Shown in pieces: positions 24,345 through 36,248 of a DNA stretch of 64,000 nucleotides. This DNA is from Eucalyptus grandis (taxonomy: Eukaryota; Streptophyta; Magnoliopsida; Myrtales; Myrtaceae): positions 36,774,196-36,838,195 of the forward strand of contig NC_052618.1 in NCBI RefSeq assembly GCF_016545825.1, in the 5' to 3' direction. Within the stretch, counting starts at the first letter, position 1. Every line of letters starts with the position of its first letter. The notes beneath the pieces are model-generated. The model was not told where the DNA came from. It was given only the letters and a program-made list of their open reading frames with translations, and did not search any database. Position numbers and translations under genes: made by a program.

Positions 24345-24468
24345 TTATTGACTAAGAAGCACAGACACTCTTTGGAAGTCTCGGTATAATGTCGGGTAAC
24401 TCGGTATATTTCCACATGCGGTCGACGGGTGTCGAACATCCAACATGTAGTCAATTCTAGATTATTGA
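24345..24468. mobile_element. Short insertion with 7-bp direct flanks
   Basis: About 110 bp (24352-24461) absent from the paralogous site near 4858, flanked by TTATTGA on both sides. No coding capacity and no clear inverted ends. It is either a small non-autonomous element or a fragment of a larger one. Confidence 0.6.
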
Positions 24469-24690
24469 TTTTAATCACATTCCTTCCAACTTGTGTCTCG
24501 GAAAACCATATGAGCCGGTTCTCAAATGATGTGACAATGTAGCCAAAAGTCAGGAACACCCCAGAAGACTACAAGGCATAACTTGTAGAAGCTTTACGGA
24601 AAAGTTGATACTTCATAATGAATTTTTACAGTAATTGACCTTGGTTTAAGAAAAAGTCATGTCAAGGATGCTCAGTAACGGATAAATTTA

Positions 24691-25730
24691 TATATAGCAA
24701 ACATTCATTTTTTTACTTATGTATATTATTCATCATGTATAACTCGCACATGAAACTTCCAAATTTAACTTTAAACCAATCATACTTAAAACTCCACAAC
24801 ACTTTGTACAAAAAACAAAACTAAAAAATTCCTCGATCGAATCTTGTAGTTCAAAATCTACATAACTCCAAATTTGGACCATAACTTCAAAAATTACTCA
24901 AATTACAAGAATAATAGGCTTAAATTCTTACTCGGCATTACAATTTGAAATGGAATCAAGTTGGCAGGAAGTCCATGGCATGTACACGCTCTCTCTTCTT
25001 CTTCTTATTCTTTTCCTTTTTTCTTTTCATTTTCTTTTTCTGCCTTTTCACTGGGTCAGATACCCACATATCACAAAATGGCCAACATCTATTTTGACCT
25101 TTGGAAGAGACAGTATGATCGGCTTATTCCCTCACAAAGAATTGATGTTCCAGCGGCCTTCCAAATGCATCCGACTGGCACAAGAAACTCCAGGACCCTG
25201 CAAACAAATTCGATGGAGCTGGCCAATTGCTGAACTGGTCAATCACCTTCATTTCGATTATTTCCTTTTTAAATATAAGCTTTCTGCGGTTACCCGGACG
25301 TTTGCAACTTCAGAAGACCCTATCTTCGTTCCCGTCTCTAGACGCTTTGGCATCATCAAATGTGCCATTTGTCATGGCAGGATGTCAAATACTAAGTCAA
25401 GAGACAGTCATTTCAGAGTTTCTTTTGATTTTTCGAAGTTTGTCGGCATATACACAGAGGAATCATTCGAAGTACGTAAGTTCACATTATAACAAATGTG
25501 TTGCTAAAAACAAATATCTGTCTAAATCAAATAACCAACATCATCTGAAGTACGTAAGTTTACAATACAATTCTTATTGACAGCACTTTAAGAGTAAATA
25601 CTTAAATGTATAAAGCTGGTGTCAAGATCTGAGCCTTTAAAATCGCTGGGGGAGGTAACTAGTGGAGTCGCCGGAAAATTAACCAAAAAACCTTCTGAAA
25701 TGGATAAAAAGTCAAATTTGTACTTTTTAC
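24691..25730. other. Spacer with no recognised gene
   Basis: AT-rich. The overlapping open frames near 24950-25580 have no family features I recognise beyond a hydrophobic stretch. I see no gene here. Confidence 0.4.
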
Positions 25731-25975
25731 CCTTTAGGGTTGTCGTAGTTGTTTAAGGCATAAAGATATTTTTAGTATATGTTACCTATTCGATCCTACC
25801 AGTTGTGCATAAATTACTTTGGGTTAATTTGTCTTTGCAAGCCAAAAGCGTACCTTTAGGGTTGTCGTAGTTGTTTAAGGCATAAAGATATTTTTAGTAT
25901 ATGTTACCTATTCGGATCCTACCAGTTGTGCATAAACTACTCTGGGTTAATTTGTCTTTGCAAGCCAAAAGCGTA
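25731..25975. repeat. Direct tandem duplication of 122 bp
   Basis: Units 25731-25852 and 25853-25975 are nearly identical (a few substitutions and one extra G). Each begins CCTTTAGGGTTGTCG and ends CCAAAAGCGTA. They lie 200 to 450 bp upstream of the intact amidase and could affect its promoter. Confidence 0.9.
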
Positions 25976-26106
25976 GACTCAATCGATTCATGGAACTTGT
26001 AGGGTGTTTCACGATTTCCAAATAAGGGTTTAGGCTTATGGCTCTAAATTATTAAATGAATAAACAAATGAAACAATTATTTATGTAACTTCTTCTAGCC
26101 TAACGT

Positions 26107-26114
26107 TATATAAA
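26107..26114 (+). promoter_or_regulatory. TATA box of amidase copy 3
   Basis: TATATAAA lies 65 bases before the preferred start codon at 26179, a usual plant spacing. The farther in-frame ATG at 26128 would leave almost no leader, which supports 26179. Confidence 0.5.
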
Positions 26115-26178
26115 TCGCTCATTCCCAATGATCATCCCACATCTCCTCGAACACATTTTCAAGTTTGAAACTCCCAAA

Positions 26179-28773
26179 ATGAATCCTCCACTATCATCAT
26201 TCCTTCCGGTTTTCCTGTACTTATTGTCATTTGGCGCAATCTTCTTTGATTCTGTGCAAGCATTATCCATCAGAGAAGCAAGCATAAGTGATATTCAACT
26301 AGCTTTCAAGCAGAACCAGCTCACTTCCAAGCAACTCACCGAGTTCTACCTCGGTGAAATCCACAGGCTCAACCCAGTCCTCAGAGGAGTCATCGAAGTG
26401 AACCCTGACGCCTTGCATCAGGCCTGTAAGGCCGACTGGAAACGCAAGGCCAAGCCAAATGGCTCGCTGCCTGTCCTGCATGGGATTCCAATCCTGCTCA
26501 AGGATACCATTGGTACAAAAGACAAGCTGAACACCACAGCCGGCTCATTCGCACTGCTTGGCTCGGTTGTGGCTCATGATGCGGGAGTGGTGGCTCGCTT
26601 GAGGAAAGCCGGTGCTGTTATATTGGGGAAGGCTAGCTTGAGCGAGTGGGCTAACATAAGGTCTTCGAAGGCACCAGTTGGTTGGAATGCCAGAGGTGGT
26701 CAGGGCAAGGTGATTTGCTATCTTGCTAGTACGTTAAATGGAAATATTTGCATTATGCTTTATGTGGCTAGATTATTCTTAGCAATTTAGCCAGGCAATT
26801 ACTGTGATAGAAACTGGTAAAGAATGAATAGGCTACAAGAATAATCTGTCAAATTTTTCATTGAAATCTTAGTGACAAAGAAGCAAAACTTAAATGCAAC
26901 AATAGGAGAAAGACCATCAAAAAGTTTTAGTTTGTGAAGCCCTAAAGGAGGAACTCTCAGTCTTTCACATAATGTGATGATTAAGATCTTTCTTATTGTT
27001 ACAAAAACAAGTGAATAATGCCCAGAACGCTCAGACATTCCAAGCATACCGCTAGCATTCAGTTTATCTGGCCATTGTTTCAACACAATGTCATCCGTTT
27101 TGTTGCAAAGCAATTAGCTACTTATCAGTATTGAAGTTACCCAAGCTTTTACGAAAGTCACAAGTTGCATTTTGAATGGCGTGCAGAACCCATACGTTCT
27201 TTCAGCGACTCCTTGCGGATCAAGTAGTGGACCGGCAATTTCGGTGGCGGCTAATATGGTGGCAGTGTCACTAGGAACCGAGACTGATGGATCAATATTA
27301 TGCCCTGCTAGTTTTAATTCAGTAGTAGGCATCAAGCCAACTGTTGGCCTCACGAGCCGAGCTGGGGTTGTTCCTGTCACTCCCAGACAAGACACCATCG
27401 GGTACGTAGAGTGCGCGATTTCTTTCTAAGTGGCTGCCTAACCAAGCTCATAGAATCTTTCGCAGACAGTCAACAGCTCAAATAATAAAACTATTGCAAA
27501 GTCTTTCTTTTCATGGTTGATTACCTGTTGCAGATGGGGCAAACAATCTTGTCACCTTCATATGTCAACTCTACGCTGAATACTTTATCATCTGCATCAC
27601 GTGTTCTCATAGAGCACTCCTGAAATTCTTGATGTAACAGGCCTCTATGCCGGACTGTTTCGGATGCCGTCTACGTTCTTGATGCCATCGTGGGTTATGA
27701 CCACAATGATGGGGCAACGAGAGAAGCGTCAAAATATATTCCTCGAGGCGGATATAGACAGTTTCTCAAAGCTCAGGGGCTCCAGCGAAAGAGGCTGGGG
27801 ATAGTGAGAGATCCCTTCTTTAATTTCACCGATAAGCCCGACCAAGCTCTTGCTTTTCAGAATCATTTTCAAACATTGCGGTAACAATAATCACCAGTAC
27901 AGTGTTATGAGCAAGAAATAAAATTGTACTGAATGCCTGATCATTTGTAGTTCATGGATGATGACTTCAAAACTTTTTTCATACTAGGCACGCAGGAGCA
28001 GTTTTGGTGGATAATCTGAAGATAGACAACATTGACATCATCTTGAACTCCGTTGCGAGCGGCGAAGCAATAGCCACACTAGCAGAGCTCAAAATAAATT
28101 TGAATGCTTACTTGAAGGCCCTCGTGGTGTCTCCAGTGCGATCCTTAGCAGATGTCATAGCTTTCAACCAGAACAACTCTAAACTGGTGAGCATGTTCAA
28201 ATTGCCTCTCAATAATTCATTTTCAGAATGTTACTACTGGTGTTGATTCAGAAAATAAATTTTCAACCGACTCGGTTTTCTTGATTGCGTGACAAAACCT
28301 AAAAATGAGGAGACACATGAGCCGATACTTGCCGAGAGACAACCTAAAGCTCTAGTTTGCAAAACATCCATATCCGGTTAAGTTTGGGAATGACAAGTGC
28401 CTGAATGGTGTCCCAGGAACTGACAGACCAGATCGGCCAGGACATCTTTCTGGCATCTGAAGCCACGAACGGGATCGGCAAGGTGGAGAAGTCGGCTCTG
28501 TCAAGCTTAGCAAACCTATCAAGAAATGGATTTGAGAAGCTGATGAAGCAGTACAATCTAGATGCGATCGTCACTCCCGGGTTCGAAGTTGCTCCGGTTC
28601 TTGCCATTGGCGGATTCCCAGCGATTAGCGTCCCTGCCGGTTACGACAACAAGGGAGTACCGTTCGCAATTTGCTTTGGAGGGCTGAAGGGTTCGGAGCC
28701 GAAGCTGATCGAGATTGCCTACTCATTTGAGCAAGCTACAAAGGTCAGGAAGCCTCCCTCATTCAAACCTTGA
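26179..28773 (+). CDS. Probable secreted amidase (amidase signature family), five exons, intact copy 3
   Basis: Exons 26179-26709, 27187-27401, 27641-27880, 27988-28186 and 28417-28773 join in phase to about 513 residues, the usual length for plant amidases like Arabidopsis At4g34880. A signal peptide opens the protein (MNPPLSSFLPVFLYLLSF). Amidase-signature Ser-cisSer-Lys features are visible: Lys in GIPILLKDTIGTKD, the Ser-rich CGSSSGPA loop at the start of exon 2, and the nucleophile-type Ser in GTETDGSI. C-terminal landmarks include TPGFEVAPVLA and ISVPAGYD. The enzyme would hydrolyse an amide to acid plus ammonia; the substrate cannot be told from sequence. One oddity is Pro in place of the usual Ser or Gly after GSSSG. 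Start 26179 was preferred over 26128 because of the signal peptide. It is the only unbroken copy in the array. Confidence 0.87.
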
Positions 28774-30840
28774 TGATGTGAGGCGATTTCTTCCTCCTCT
28801 TGAAGTGCAGTGCCTCAATATGGATCGCAGCGTGAAGAAGATTACAACTCATTCGGTGTTAGAGGAGAGATATCTGGTCAATGTTCACTTTTAAAGATTG
28901 AATAAAAAGGGATCTATGTGTTCTTATTTTTCTTCCGGAAAATTACTCCTTTGTATGCAAATTCCTTTCCCTCTCAAATCTAAAATTAATTAAATATATA
29001 ACTTCAAGCATCAATATTTACGAAATAATATATATGATAACATAAATATAAACAGTTGGATGCTTTAAAAGGTTTAATTGGTTGGCATTATATAATAATT
29101 AAATTGTAAAAATTAACAAAGGGAAAATGACACGAATTGTCTATAAACTTTGATCCAATATGCAATGTTATCTTTAAATTGTTAATTCGTTCAATCTCTG
29201 AACTTTTGTCTAATGTTCAATATGATCCTTGAATTTTTAAACATTTTCATATACTCTAGGAAATATGTGAGCTTTTACCAATAATTCAGAAATCGCATTG
29301 AATAAATTAAAAGTTTATAGACGATAGTGCATATTGAACCAAAGTGTAAGGACTGCATTATACAAATTGATTCAAGGATAAAATAACACATTACACCTTG
29401 CACAAATTAAAAGTTCATGGACCATTTATGCTATTATGCCAATCACAAACATAATAGAAGTGAAAGTAAAAAGATTTATCCAAACGCTAAATGTTGTCTT
29501 GTTTCTTGAAAACAATCTCCAAAGAGTAGCCTAACATTGGAAAGACAAACAAGATGTATTTATACAACGCTAGGGCGGGTCATAGCAATATGACTAGATC
29601 CATCTCTTTCTTATTATTTATTAGAGACTTAGAGAGATGTCTATGGGTTGCGTGAATCTTGAAATTGGGCTCACCTGACTTTTTATTAGAGTAGTGTCCA
29701 GTAGGACGATTCGGTGCTTCAACTTGGACTAGGTATGAAGTGGGGCCTTTTGCAAAAAATGGGCCGGGTATATTTTTACCCACATCAAACCTATTAAAGA
29801 CAAAAGGGAAAATTCCAAATAAGAACCTGAAGTTGACCAATTTTCTCTAAGAATGACCCAAAATAAACTTTGTGTCAGATAAAGACTTAAAGTTGACTTA
29901 TTGTTTCGAATAAGGACTCGGAGTAGTTGAATCAATTCCAAATAAGAACCTGAGCTTGTTGGTCAACTAAATATTCGCTGGTTATCAAGCATGTGACATT
30001 TCCGATGACTGAAGTTTGGGCAATTTTGTCCAAAAAAAATATATAGGGAAAATTAACAAATCCTAAAACAGAAACCAAAAAAAAAAAAAAAAACCCTAGG
30101 TTTTCTACGGTCTCCCTGTTCCTTGTACCCAGCCTCTGCAAAGTCAAAGACCGAAGTTCTCCCCATTTCTTGTACCCATCCTGGGCTACGCGAGGCCGGG
30201 GCGAGTCACAGCAATATGACTAGATCCATCTCTTTCTTACTATTTATTAGAGACTTAGAGAGATGTCTATGGGTTGCGTGAATCTTGAAATTGGGCTTAC
30301 CTGACTTTTTATTAGAGTAGTGTCTAGTAGGACGATTCCGTGCTTCAACTTGGACTAAGGTATGAAGTTGGGCCTTTTGCAAAAAATGGGCCGGGTATAT
30401 TTTTACCCACATCAAACCTATTAAAGACAAAATGGTCCTTCCTGGTCTAATTTTCAAATCATCCCAATTTCCCCATTAGAAATCTTTGTTGGTGGTGCGT
30501 GTACGGTAGACAAGGAAAGTGATTGAAGAGTAACCCATCATTGGTGCGTTGGTCCAATTAATTGTGAAGATAAATTTAGATTGTAGAATCGACATTTTAG
30601 TTTTTTTTTTTTTTTTGGCTTTATCTGGCTCTAATGGTATCCAAGCTCACTTTCATGCATTTCAACAAATACAACTCCACAGCGATCTTAAGAGAGCACC
30701 TCTCTATATTTTTTTTTCATACTAATTTCATTCATATCCAATGAAATACAATAGAGAAACACAGTCCAACTACAAACCAAGACAAATCCCAGACAATTTC
30801 AAAACAAAACAAAATCCAGTTAACAAGATGAATAATCAAA
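28774..30840. repeat. 3' flank of amidase copy 3 (paralogue of 21656-22960)
   Basis: Non-coding, same block order as behind copy 2, with an extra insert at about 29806-30197 that carries 'ccaaataagaacctgaa' phrases and an A-run. Confidence 0.75.
29573..30432. repeat. Direct repeat of about 234 bp bracketing an insert
   Basis: Units 29573-29805 and 30198-30432 share GGGCGGGTCA-like starts, ATATGACTAGATCCATCTC and end TTAAAGACAAAA. The copy 2 flank has a single unit at about 22314-22520. The 392-bp DNA between the units is not in copy 2. Confidence 0.8.
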
Positions 30841-32856
30841 ACTAGATTCAATGTTATTCTTTCAAAGAGCAGATTTTTGACTTTTTCAAATCAAAATCGA
30901 TAGTCAATCACTAAATTCGTCTTTAGTAATGAGTACATGTCTATGGCTTTGCCTTTTAACGGTGTACACCCAAGTTCAGCATCCCAAATATCATCATCCT
31001 TCACAATAACAAGATTGAACGAGTATAAATCTAACACCCTTTAAGGATGAAACCTTCACGAAACTCCTTTAATCACCTTTGAAACTGGATTTGTACATCA
31101 ACAAAACACAAGAGAAACAAAACTATGAAATCATATACGCAAAAAACCCCAAATCTAGACTACATCGGGATAGAGAACTCCTTCAAATGGGAGAGAGAAA
31201 TTTCTAGTTCTAGACAAGATCAAAAGAGAAAAACTCCTCAAAACAAGAGAAAAGTTAGAATAGGAAAAAGATTCCCCACACCCCTCTACACTGGCATGGT
31301 GCATTTGACTATGAAGATGAGAGAGAGAGGACAGAACCCTAGCAAGGAGAGAGAAAAAGATTCCCCACACCCCTCTACATTGACATGGTGCATTCAAGAT
31401 TTTATTCTTGGAGTGCTTTCTATAAAGTTTGAACTCAAGACATAAGGAGAGAAGTAGGATCCCATTTCAATAAAATTTGATGCACCCTTAGAATTCAGTC
31501 CCTTACTAGTTGAATCAACGTTTTGATGCGCAAATCAATCGATTGTTTGCAGGGGCTTAGATTTTAAGAGAATTTAGGTTGGTGTTGGAAAAATCTCAAA
31601 AGATTAAAGGTGATACTTTGAAAAGGAGAAAATTAATTAACCACATATCAATTTGCATGAGTACATTTATGCTCGTTTTCAAAGATCAAGGCACAAAAAG
31701 GCCTGCCACTCGACTCGAAAACTAAGCTCATCCTATTAGATCAAGTGAATCATGTAATGTAATATCCTTCTAATTCAATTGAGGCGAACGTAAACTTACA
31801 GCAAGTGATTGCTGGTCCAGTCTAGTTTTCGATTTCCCAAATTTCTTGAAGCGATTGCTAGTCTATTAGCAACCTAGGTTGGTGGGGGAGACAACGGTAG
31901 GTGTACAAACTAGAAGAGAGTCCAATGGGTAGGAGTCGTCAACTGAAGAGAGTCCATGGCTAGAAAAGAAAATCCAAATATAGAAGCCGAGTCTAATTTC
32001 ATTGGGTGAATTACATTCCCCTTTCGAAACTCGAATTTTAATTATCTACCATCATGCTTTCTCTCAAAGTACAGACTTGTTTCACGATTTGTGTAGGCAC
32101 AGGAGGACTACTGCTTTTGGTAGAGGTCACGTTTGAAGAGTCCCGAACACCACTTCTATCGAGACAAAACTGTTGATAAATTGGAAGAAATTACATTTGG
32201 AGAGTCCCGAGCACTACTTTTGTCTAAATAAACCTATTGGTATATTCAATTGTACGACGGGAAATGAAGGATTTTATTTTTTTATTTTTTTGGTAAGAAG
32301 TAATAATATATTGAGTTTTGAATCAACATTTACACTTTGGCCAAAAAAAAAAAAAAAAACCCAACATTTACACAAGATCCGGCACCACAAAACTTGCACT
32401 CATCAAGACAAAAGTCTATGCGAGTGGAAGGGAGCTGGATGTAAAAGAACCCGCAAGAGCAGCCAAAGCACACAAAAGCCTATACAACAAGCAGAAGGAC
32501 AATCGGGAAAAGAAGGCCGCACAAGGCCAAGAGGAAGCCACAAGGAGACCAACCTCACAAATACAACCAGCTACAAAACAAGATAGAAAGCAACCAGGAG
32601 GAGTCACTGCCGTAGAAGAATAGCAGCCATACCAACAAGGTGAGCAGAGGCGGAGCCGAAGGGAGAAAAAGGATTTTATTGTTGAAGATCAAATTATCTA
32701 AGAAATTGCTCCAAACAAACTCTTATCCATTTGACTTGAAAAGTAGGACCTGAAAGTTTGCCGAGCACTAGCATATGCAGTCCAATTCATCCTATGATAG
32801 CCCATCCAATGCCTTCTTTTCCCTATCAACTAGATCCAAAAGATTCATCAGTAGAA
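30841..32856. other. Spacer before the dirigent gene
   Basis: No supportable gene. A 41-bp phrase (AAAAAGATTCCCCACACCCC and onwards) is repeated at 31265 and 31354. The open frame at 31125-31445 consists largely of that repeat. An ATG at 32758 is in frame with the dirigent gene but lies before its signal peptide. Confidence 0.4.
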
Positions 32857-33366
32857 ATGGGGAAGATCGCTCTTGCTCTTTTCTTTGTTGCTACTGTTCA
32901 TACCACCGTGCCCTTCGCACAGACCGTGGCTGATGACCCGAAAATGATCGAGTCATGGTACGCTAAGCTCCACCAAGTGAAGCCTAAGCTGACGCGCCTT
33001 CGTCTCTATTCCCACGACACCCTCTTTGGCCTCGTGGTCGTCTTCGACAACCCGCTAACAGAAGAGCCCCAACCGTCTTCAAGGCCCGTGGGCCAAGCCC
33101 AGGGGTTCTACGCATCTGCTAGGCTGGAATCTCTGGGCCTGGTCATGAACATGAACTTCGTCTTCACCAATAAGATATACAATGGGAGCACTCTAAGCAT
33201 CTTAGGCAGAAACACCGCCATGGAAGCTTACCGTGAGATGCCGATTGTTGGCGGGTCGGGCATTTTCTGGCTCACCCATGGAGTCGCAATGGCAACGACC
33301 CATTCATTCAATGCCACCACCAGCGACGTGGTCGTGGAGTATAATATAATAGCTATGCACTATTGA
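32857..33366 (+). CDS. Dirigent-like protein with internal deletion
   Basis: Single exon, 169 residues, from the ATG that opens a signal peptide (MGKIALALFFVATVHTTVPF). Dirigent landmarks include KLTRLRLYSHD, DNPLTEEP, VGQAQGFYASA, YNGSTLSILGRN, VGGSGIFWLTHG, and the C-terminal VVEYN followed by HY. Dirigent proteins are extracellular and steer stereoselective coupling of phenoxy radicals in lignan and related pathways. Unlike typical members of about 185-195 residues, HD is followed directly by TLFG. The conserved segment that normally lies between them (SGKNPTA-like, about 25-28 residues) is missing without breaking the frame. The protein is therefore of doubtful function or a recent pseudogene. 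An in-frame ATG at 32758 would add 33 residues ahead of the signal peptide and is less likely. Confidence 0.82.
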   Translation: MGKIALALFFVATVHTTVPFAQTVADDPKMIESWYAKLHQVKPKLTRLRLYSHDTLFGLVVVFDNPLTEEPQPSSRPVGQAQGFYASARLESLGLVMNMNFVFTNKIYNGSTLSILGRNTAMEAYREMPIVGGSGIFWLTHGVAMATTHSFNATTSDVVVEYNIIAMHY

Positions 33367-33578
33367 TTTGCAAAAGGTTGTCATTATTTCATGCTTATGA
33401 TTAGTAACATCGGTTGTCCATTTTGTGGAGATGGCCAACACATAGCTAATGCGATGTAAGAGCTATAATTGGATGAATAATGTCAATAGAGGGGATCATT
33501 GGCATGTTACAGTTTAAGATTGCAATCCTGTGTTCTATCTCATTAGTTATTTCAATAAATTGACATGCGATCCTTGCT

Positions 33579-33739
33579 AACTGTAAATCTAACAACACAT
33601 ATTAAGCAATGCCTATGGTTATTGAAATTAAGAATAAACAACTTGCACTATCTCTTGAACGGTGAATATAGCTACAAATCGACAACTGTAAATCTAACAA
33701 CACATATTAAGCAATGCCTATGGTTAATGAAATTAAGAG
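33579..33739. repeat. Direct repeat of 56 bp, period 105
   Basis: AACTGTAAATCTAACAACAC and the following bases recur at 33579 and 33684 with one substitution. This created an artificial open frame at 33565-33780. Confidence 0.8.
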
Positions 33740-34903
33740 AGCTTGTGAAGATATGCGGCCATTATTACAATCACGTGTAATGGGTCACGTAAATAAAACC
33801 GAGCTCATGGTCTATTGTTCTCGTCTGGTGTTTACTAAATATAAATGAAGAGGTCTATAATAACTGATGATCATAGTTCAGGTGGTCTAGTGCTGACTTT
33901 AAAGCGGGGAACCGAATTAGGGGCCTGTTCAAAAAAATGTTCGAAGCAGGCATTAATTCCCCTTTCTTCCCTTTGGAGGGGGAGAGAGAGAGAGCTTGGG
34001 CTTTGATTTTTAATTTAGGTGATGTACGTTTAGTTTAATTTTTCTAATTTTGCGATTAGAAAACTGGTTCAACATCGGCTCTATTTAAGAACCAGCCACC
34101 CAGTTCAAAGCCGGACTAGCATCAGGCCTATCGGGGAACTAGCTCAGTCGGATTGATGGGTTCAAGGTTCAACCTTAAAACTGAACCATTCGGTTCCTAG
34201 GTTTTTAACCCATGAACGTATCTTCTGGGAAGCAAACCAGCCTCGAACGGATCAGTTCCCTGGTTGACTAGAACCATAGCTCACCCTTAACAAAGTGTAA
34301 AAGTTTATTATCAGTGTTGGTGCACAGTTCTTCCCAATCTCCCTTGGACTGGGTGGAACTCTTGTACACTAGATCGAATAGCACACCCCAAGCAAAAAAG
34401 CTCCTGAAAGCTTAGCCTCAGCTTCAGTTAGTAACGAGAAATAAAAAGAAAAATGACAGAATTTGAGAGAGAATCTATCTCGGTGAGAAAGCCAATCTAG
34501 TAGAAACATTGGACTTACCTTTTTTGGGGTAATTATCCTTGACCCTTTTATACTCACCTCAAGTGTGCTCCCCTAGTTGAGTTGTAAAAACGTCACAAGT
34601 TAACATGATCTTGTAGAGTCAGAATAACAAGGCGTGCTCGACTAAAGAGGAGCCAGGCTAGCCTGGGAGGTGGTGCTTAGCGGCACAGCTGTAGTCTTCA
34701 ACCTTCAAGGCACAGCCTGGCCTCGTGTTGGCCGTGCTGCTTCGCTTTCAATGCTGAACAAGGCGGGCTCAGGCCTAATTAAAGAGGACGATAACTTTTT
34801 GCTGCAACTAGGCTCTTGGAAAGATGGACGAGGTTGAAAGGCTCTCTATGGTGTAGACATTTCCCGTTCGATGTCACAGTTCCAACGAGAAACCAATAAA
34901 CTC

Positions 34904-34967
34904 GAGATCAATGGCGTGTAACGGACGGCGATCTTGAGATCAATGGCGTGTAACGGACGGCGATCTT
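34904..34967. repeat. Perfect tandem duplication of 32 bp
   Basis: GAGATCAATGGCGTGTAACG and the next 12 bases occur twice head to tail (34904-34935, 34936-34967) without a mismatch. Confidence 0.9.
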
Positions 34968-36248
34968 GAAAGAAGGAAAAGGTGGGTGGGACATAAACAC
35001 GTCCAGTTGATCTGACAGATTAAATTGTCGAATCTCTTTCTAGGATTATAATTGAGATGTCAAGAAGACCCTTAAAAAGACTTCCCTAATTCCACGACAA
35101 ACAACTGAGGTTGCTCTTAACACCTTACCTTGTATTAGTCATCGAAAGATCGCCTTTGACAGAGTATAATATACTAATAGCACGAGACAACTCAAAAAGA
35201 TCCATTCAGAAACAGCCCAGAGAAGAAAAGGGAAATATGGTGGACTTCATCAGCTCCTCTTCCCCGTTCTCTACAATTAACAGCGTTTAGACCATTCTTC
35301 TTCAGATGCGGGCGGCATCAGTAAAGTCCACCTACGTGCCTAGAGAAATTAGTGCGTGATTTACAAGTAGCTAACGTTCCTCACCAAGCTTTCAACAAAT
35401 GCGGCAGTCCTAGACCAGTTGCTAAACATTTTCTCTTTCATCACAACACAGCAATCTCGTCATACTCATCCCCCAACAACTTCCATAGCTAGAGCAGCGT
35501 TGCTGCACAACAGATCTTATTAAGTTATAGCAAGACCAAACCAACTTCAAACCATACTCCATGTTTAAATTTTTTTTTGGGCGAACCTTTCGATTAAGAA
35601 TGAGAAAGCTACGGCAAACAATGATCGAAATGCTTCAGCAGATGACCCCCATCTTCATGGAAAACGAAAATGAACAAGACTTAACCTACCGTGCTACAAT
35701 ACATCATTCCACAAGCAACAGAATCTAATGTTATTGGTATTATCTTTAGCTTGCTCATGCTTCAACGAATCTAACAATGCAGGGGAATAAACATCTAAAC
35801 AACCAAAGAAACACCGAGAGCTTTCAAAACTCTCCAGCATTTTTAATTGCAGAAAGAAGATTATAATCATCTCATTCCATGTCATCCAAATAACAGAAAC
35901 AGCTGTAGAGAAGCTTCATTTCAGGCAAAGAGAGGTAAATCAAAAGGTGAACCAGTAAAATATTTTCAGAGGGGAGAAAGGAAAGAGCATCAACGGTTCC
36001 TCAACAGGAATGTCATTCAAGAGAATGACTCTAACTGAAACACCATTAAAGAAGAGGGAGTGCTTGTGTCCATTAGCTTCAAGGGAACAAAACTCATCAT
36101 ATGCCAAACTTCTAATAACAAAAACCTAGAATACTATGATCCACATGTCAAGATGGAACTTTCCTGGTCCAACAACAGCGACAAAAACCATATTCAAGTT
36201 ATTCTCTGTCACTGCATGTATCATGCAGTAAGTATGAACTATTTTTCA

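Larger units (their letters stand above)
23192..24690. repeat. Segmental duplication, unit 3 (paralogue of 2294-5060)
   Basis: Same order as unit 1: PDF1-like exon 3, its 3' flank, then the amidase upstream spacer. It lacks the TIR element found at 3117-4239. Confidence 0.8.
33367..36248. other. Spacer between the dirigent gene and TOC132
   Basis: No gene seen. 33940-34260 is a TE-like stretch with repeated 'ggttc/gaacc' phrases. The last few hundred bases before 36249 are probably the 3'UTR of the minus-strand receptor gene. Confidence 0.45.

Noticed and set aside
24950..25580. 180-residue and 117-residue overlapping frames
   Set aside because: No recognisable motif apart from a Leu/Phe-rich stretch, no splice-supported structure and no homologous segment in the paralogous spacer.
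31125..31445. 106-residue open frame
   Set aside because: It is built from a 41-bp direct repeat and GA-rich sequence, with no protein-like features.
34125..34190. tRNA-like text (AGCTCAGTCGG followed by GGTTCAAGGTTC)
   Set aside because: No cloverleaf can be drawn at normal spacing, and the surrounding 'ggttc' repeats explain the B-box-like words.
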